The translations under genes were made by a program, and so were the position numbers. This document shows positions 43,324-46,027 of a DNA stretch of 46,027 nucleotides, piece by piece. The notes below the pieces were generated by a model that saw only the letters and a program-made list of their open reading frames with translations, searched no databases and had not been told where the DNA came from. Each line of letters opens with the position of its first letter. Positions within the stretch are counted from its first letter, which is position 1. The stretch comes from Acidimicrobiaceae bacterium (GTDB lineage: Bacteria > Actinomycetota > Acidimicrobiia > Acidimicrobiales > Poriferisodalaceae), in assembly GCA_002719335.1 (NCBI GenBank), contig PBHE01000015.1, positions 11,252 through 57,278 of the forward strand. Reading direction: 5' to 3'.

Positions 43324-44160
43324 GTGGAAAGCCACAGGTTTGATGCGGTGGAGGGAACTCGCTTCCAAAACGTGGTCTGGGTGTCCGAGATTCCCTCCAC
43401 AAACACTGCGCTACTGGAACTCGCACGAAAAGGGGGAGACGAAGGCGAGGTGCTGATTGCGGACCTTCAAACGCAAGGTCGCGGCCGTAGAGGACGTGTG
43501 TGGATGGCTCCACCTGGAACATCGCTCATGATGTCTGTTCTTCTCCGGCCACCGTCGGATTCAGTCCCGGTGCACAGCGCTTCACTGATTACCTCGGCGC
43601 TTGCTGTCGCCGCGGTTAACGCGGTGCGAGAAACCACGACGGTCAAGCTGGGTATCAAGTGGCCGAACGACCTTGTAGTAGACAGTCCGACTGACGCTCC
43701 CGCGGGTCTCGGCTATCTAAAGGTGGCAGGCATCTTGACTGAAACCCTGATCGTCGACTCGGCTATTTCAGCCTTGGTGGTGGGCATGGGGCTGAACACC
43801 GGTTGGGGACCGGTGCCGCCTGAATTGGAACAAGTTGCTACAAGTCTGGACGTGTTGGCTGGTTCGTCCGTCGATCGACCAAACCTGGCTCACAAGATTC
43901 TTCAAAACTTTGAAAACAAATATTCAGATCTGCTTCAACCATGGGGCAGCGAAACCCTGCTCGAAGAAATCCGGTACCACTCGAGCACGCTTGGACGCCG
44001 CGTGCGAGTTCACCTAGATCACTCTCAGGAAACTCGTGTGCTCGAAGGGCGCGCCGTTGACTTAACCAAAAGCGGCGAACTCGTCATCGAGACCGACAAA
44101 GGTGACCTGCAAACCATTTCTGTAGCTGATGTGGAACACCTGCGGTTTGACGCGCGCTGA
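43324..44160 (+). CDS. birA: Biotin-[acetyl-CoA carboxylase] ligase (BirA, class I, no DNA-binding domain)
   Basis: A 278-residue ligase that adenylates biotin and attaches it to the carrier lysine. The biotin/ATP motif QGRGRRGRVW (about 51-60), the KWPNDL motif near residue 118 and GMGLNTGW are visible. The helix-turn-helix repressor domain of E. coli BirA is absent, so it should not regulate transcription. TACGCT ends 7 nt before the GTG start, suggesting a leaderless transcript. It is head-to-head with the biotin-dependent carboxylase, its substrate. Confidence 0.94.
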   Translation: MESHRFDAVEGTRFQNVVWVSEIPSTNTALLELARKGGDEGEVLIADLQTQGRGRRGRVWMAPPGTSLMMSVLLRPPSDSVPVHSASLITSALAVAAVNAVRETTTVKLGIKWPNDLVVDSPTDAPAGLGYLKVAGILTETLIVDSAISALVVGMGLNTGWGPVPPELEQVATSLDVLAGSSVDRPNLAHKILQNFENKYSDLLQPWGSETLLEEIRYHSSTLGRRVRVHLDHSQETRVLEGRAVDLTKSGELVIETDKGDLQTISVADVEHLRFDAR

Positions 44161-44195
44161 CCAGCGACGCCAAGTAAGCAATACCCTAGGTCTGC

Positions 44196-44750
44196 ATGGC
44201 TGAGGTAGTCCCATCCGAAAGCATTGAAGGTGTCTACGTTGTGACGCCTGAGGTATACGACGACGAACGCGGGTTCTTCGTCGAGACGTACCGACGCGAA
44301 TGGATTCCGAGCGGCTCACGAGAAATGATTCAAGCAAACCGAGGGGATCGGCAAAGCGGATGCGTCGTAGGTTTGCACTATCACCTGCACCAGGCTGATT
44401 ACTGGTATGTGCCCTTCGGGACCGTCCGTGTCGTTCTGCACGATCTCCGCATGGGATCGCCGACCGACGGGGCCACTCAACAGACCGACTTGCACGGAAA
44501 TCAACATCGCGGCATCTACATCCCGCCCGGAGTAGCACACGGATTTTCGACCCTGACTGATGCAACCATCACCTACTTGGTCGATAACTACTACAACCCC
44601 GCAGACGAGCTAGGGCTGGCCTGGAATGACCCCGAAATCGGGGCCGATTGGGGCCTGAAAGACCCCATCTTGTCCACCCGAGACCAATTGAACCCGCTTC
44701 GAAACGACATCGATGACGCGGTTCGCCCGCACTACGGCCTGCGGAACTGA
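44196..44750 (+). CDS. dTDP-4-dehydrorhamnose 3,5-epimerase-like cupin protein
   Basis: A 184-residue cupin of the RfbC type: VYVVTPEVYDDERGFFVETYRREW, then GLHYHLHQADYWYVPFGTVRVVLHDLR and GIYIPPGVAHGFSTL. The catalytic His is His61. The segment after it differs from standard RfbC, which has GLHYQ followed by AQGKLVRV; here a Tyr/Trp-rich stretch (QADYWYVPFG) replaces it, so a different keto-sugar specificity is possible. TACCCT ends 8 nt before the ATG. It ends 7 nt before rfbB. Confidence 0.82.
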   Translation: MAEVVPSESIEGVYVVTPEVYDDERGFFVETYRREWIPSGSREMIQANRGDRQSGCVVGLHYHLHQADYWYVPFGTVRVVLHDLRMGSPTDGATQQTDLHGNQHRGIYIPPGVAHGFSTLTDATITYLVDNYYNPADELGLAWNDPEIGADWGLKDPILSTRDQLNPLRNDIDDAVRPHYGLRN

Positions 44751-44757
44751 TCGCGCG

Positions 44758-45711
44758 ATGAAAGTCCTCGTAACCGGCGGCGCTGGCTTTATTGGGTCGA
44801 ACTTTGTCAGATATTTGTTGGCCAACAGCGACGACGAAATCACTATCGTCGATTCGCTCACATACGCAGGTAGCAAAGACACACTGGCTGATTTCGCCAA
44901 AAACCCTCGCGTTCAGTTCATCAAAGGTGACATTTGTGACCGCGAACTCGTGGCCTCAGCTATGGATGGTCATGAAGCCGTCGTTCATTTTGCAGCGGAG
45001 AGCCATGTCGACCGTTCTATCGATGGCTCCGATCGCTTTGTAATCACAAACTGTCTCGGCACCAACGTCATGTGCGATGTAGCCAATCAGGTGGGGATAG
45101 ATCGCTTCATCCATATCTCCACCGACGAAACTTACGGTTCTCGAACTCAAGGTTCATTCTCCGAAAATGACCGTCTCGAACCGAGCAGCCCCTACTCAGC
45201 GTCGAAAGCCAGTTCAGATTTAATCGCGCTCGCCCATCACACCACCCATGGCCTACCGGTCATTATCACCCGCTCCTCCAACAACTACGGACCGTTCCAA
45301 TTCCCAGAAAAGCTGATACCTCTGTTCGTTACCAACCTGCTCGATGGATTGACGGTCCCCCTATATGGCGATGGCAGCAATGTTCGAGATTGGATTCACG
45401 TTGATGACAACTGCAACGCAATCGAAAGTATTCTCCGTTCCGGGAACATCGGACAGATATACAACGTCGGCGCTGGAAACGAGGTTTCGAATCTTGAGTT
45501 GACAAAGACGCTCATTGAACTGTGCGATCGAGACGAGTCCGCAATCATGCACGTCGAAGACCGAATCGGGCATGACTTCCGCTACTCGGTCGACTCGAGC
45601 TTGGTTCGCGAACTCGGCTGGAAACCAGAAGTAGACCTTCGTCCAGGGCTTGAAGCGACCGTTCACTGGTACCGCGACCACGAAACCTGGTGGCGCCCCA
45701 AAAAGGCATGA
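44758..45711 (+). CDS. rfbB: dTDP-glucose 4,6-dehydratase
   Basis: A 317-residue short-chain-dehydrogenase-fold enzyme: NAD-binding GGAGFIGSNF (7-16), VVHFAAESHVDRSI, the STDETYG motif that carries the catalytic Asp and Glu, YSASKASSD with the catalytic Tyr-x3-Lys, and RSSNNYGPFQFPEKLIPLF. It converts dTDP-glucose to dTDP-4-keto-6-deoxyglucose. I chose the ATG at 44758, which gives the proper N-terminus (MKVLVTGG). It is coupled to the downstream permease gene by a 4-nt ATGA overlap. Confidence 0.93.
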   Translation: MKVLVTGGAGFIGSNFVRYLLANSDDEITIVDSLTYAGSKDTLADFAKNPRVQFIKGDICDRELVASAMDGHEAVVHFAAESHVDRSIDGSDRFVITNCLGTNVMCDVANQVGIDRFIHISTDETYGSRTQGSFSENDRLEPSSPYSASKASSDLIALAHHTTHGLPVIITRSSNNYGPFQFPEKLIPLFVTNLLDGLTVPLYGDGSNVRDWIHVDDNCNAIESILRSGNIGQIYNVGAGNEVSNLELTKTLIELCDRDESAIMHVEDRIGHDFRYSVDSSLVRELGWKPEVDLRPGLEATVHWYRDHETWWRPKKA

Positions 45712-46027
45712 GACCAGTGACCCTCACCAACGTCATCGCCTCGGCGTCCCGGTACACCCCGCTAGTAAGAAACTTCGCAAGAAGGGAACTCAAAGCCAGA
45801 TACAAACGGAGCCTGTTGGGTTGGACTTGGTCAATGCTTAGTCCGCTATCCACCATCCTTGTGTACAGCCTCGTCTTTTCGGTTTTCTTCCGGGCGTCGC
45901 CACCTCCGGCAGGAAATGGCACCCAAAATTTCGCGGTCTTCTTATTCACAGGTTTGGTTGTCTGGCTGTTTTTTGCCGGAATGATCAACGGCTCTATGGG
46001 ATGGCTTAGCTCAGTCGGTGACCTTCG
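45708..46027 (+). CDS. ABC-2 type polysaccharide export permease, N-terminal part (runs off right edge)
   Basis: From ATG 45708 the frame stays open to the window end (about 106 codons). It reads like a TagG/Wzm-type permease: FARRELKARYKRSLLGWTWSMLSPLSTILVYSLVFSVFF, then a polar stretch and FAVFLFTGLVVWLFFAGMI. The RELK-x-RYKxSxLGxxW block before the first membrane segment is typical of O-antigen and teichoic acid exporters. It overlaps rfbB by 4 nt, so the dTDP sugar made here probably belongs to the exported glycan. Confidence 0.88.
   Translation, partial: MRPVTLTNVIASASRYTPLVRNFARRELKARYKRSLLGWTWSMLSPLSTILVYSLVFSVFFRASPPPAGNGTQNFAVFLFTGLVVWLFFAGMINGSMGWLSSVGDL

Overview
The window (about 46 kb, moderate GC) looks like a chromosome segment of an actinobacterium, probably an uncultured, possibly marine, Acidimicrobiia-like lineage. 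This is inferred from gene content: an F420-type luciferase-like oxidoreductase, an actinobacterial homodimeric pyruvate dehydrogenase E1, SufU-type SUF genes, DrrAB-like transport genes and many apparently leaderless starts (a TANNNT box 6-9 nt upstream of ATG or GTG). No rRNA, tRNA, CRISPR array, insertion sequence or prophage was seen. No gene-free stretch exceeds 300 bases; the longest gap, 20426-20642, shows nothing I can support.

Layout. 1-3026: the 5' part of an oligopeptidase B gene, a gamma-carbonic-anhydrase-like protein, a luciferase-like oxidoreductase and an unrecognised protein. 3011-12761: an iron-sulfur assembly region split into three transcription units: sufB; sufD-Rieske ferredoxin-sufC; and, on the other strand, sufC(second copy)-sufS-sufU. 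Each unit has the same palindromic operator upstream, so they form a local regulon. Two malyl-CoA lyase family genes and a small Cys protein lie between sufB and sufD. 12799-19523: M20 peptidase, amidase, glutamine-synthetase-like ligase, an ABC exporter pair and a metallo-beta-lactamase-fold hydrolase. 19631-24501: HugZ-like protein, a VapBC module, an acyl-CoA dehydrogenase, small conserved proteins, an alpha/beta hydrolase and a MaoC hydratase.

24498-34990 is a pyruvate dehydrogenase and lipoate region: aceE, lpdA, a dihydrolipoamide acyltransferase and a single gene encoding LipB fused to LipA. LipA needs Fe-S clusters, which links this part to the SUF genes. Between aceE and lpdA lie an RNase HI-SLOG fusion, a septum-formation-like lipoprotein, an SRPBCC protein and the most notable gene of the window: a secreted TlpA/DsbE-like thioredoxin-fold lipoprotein whose first active-site cysteine codon is TGA, followed by a hairpin like a bacterial SECIS element. 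It is very probably a selenoprotein that conventional gene calling breaks in two.

35022-46027 holds a membrane protein, an enoyl-CoA hydratase, a glycosyltransferase, a large YfhO-like membrane protein, dTDP-sugar genes (rfbA, an rfbC-like gene, rfbB), an acyl-CoA carboxylase alpha subunit divergent from its biotin ligase birA, and the start of a polysaccharide ABC exporter permease that runs off the right edge. The right end therefore looks like the edge of a surface-glycan locus.
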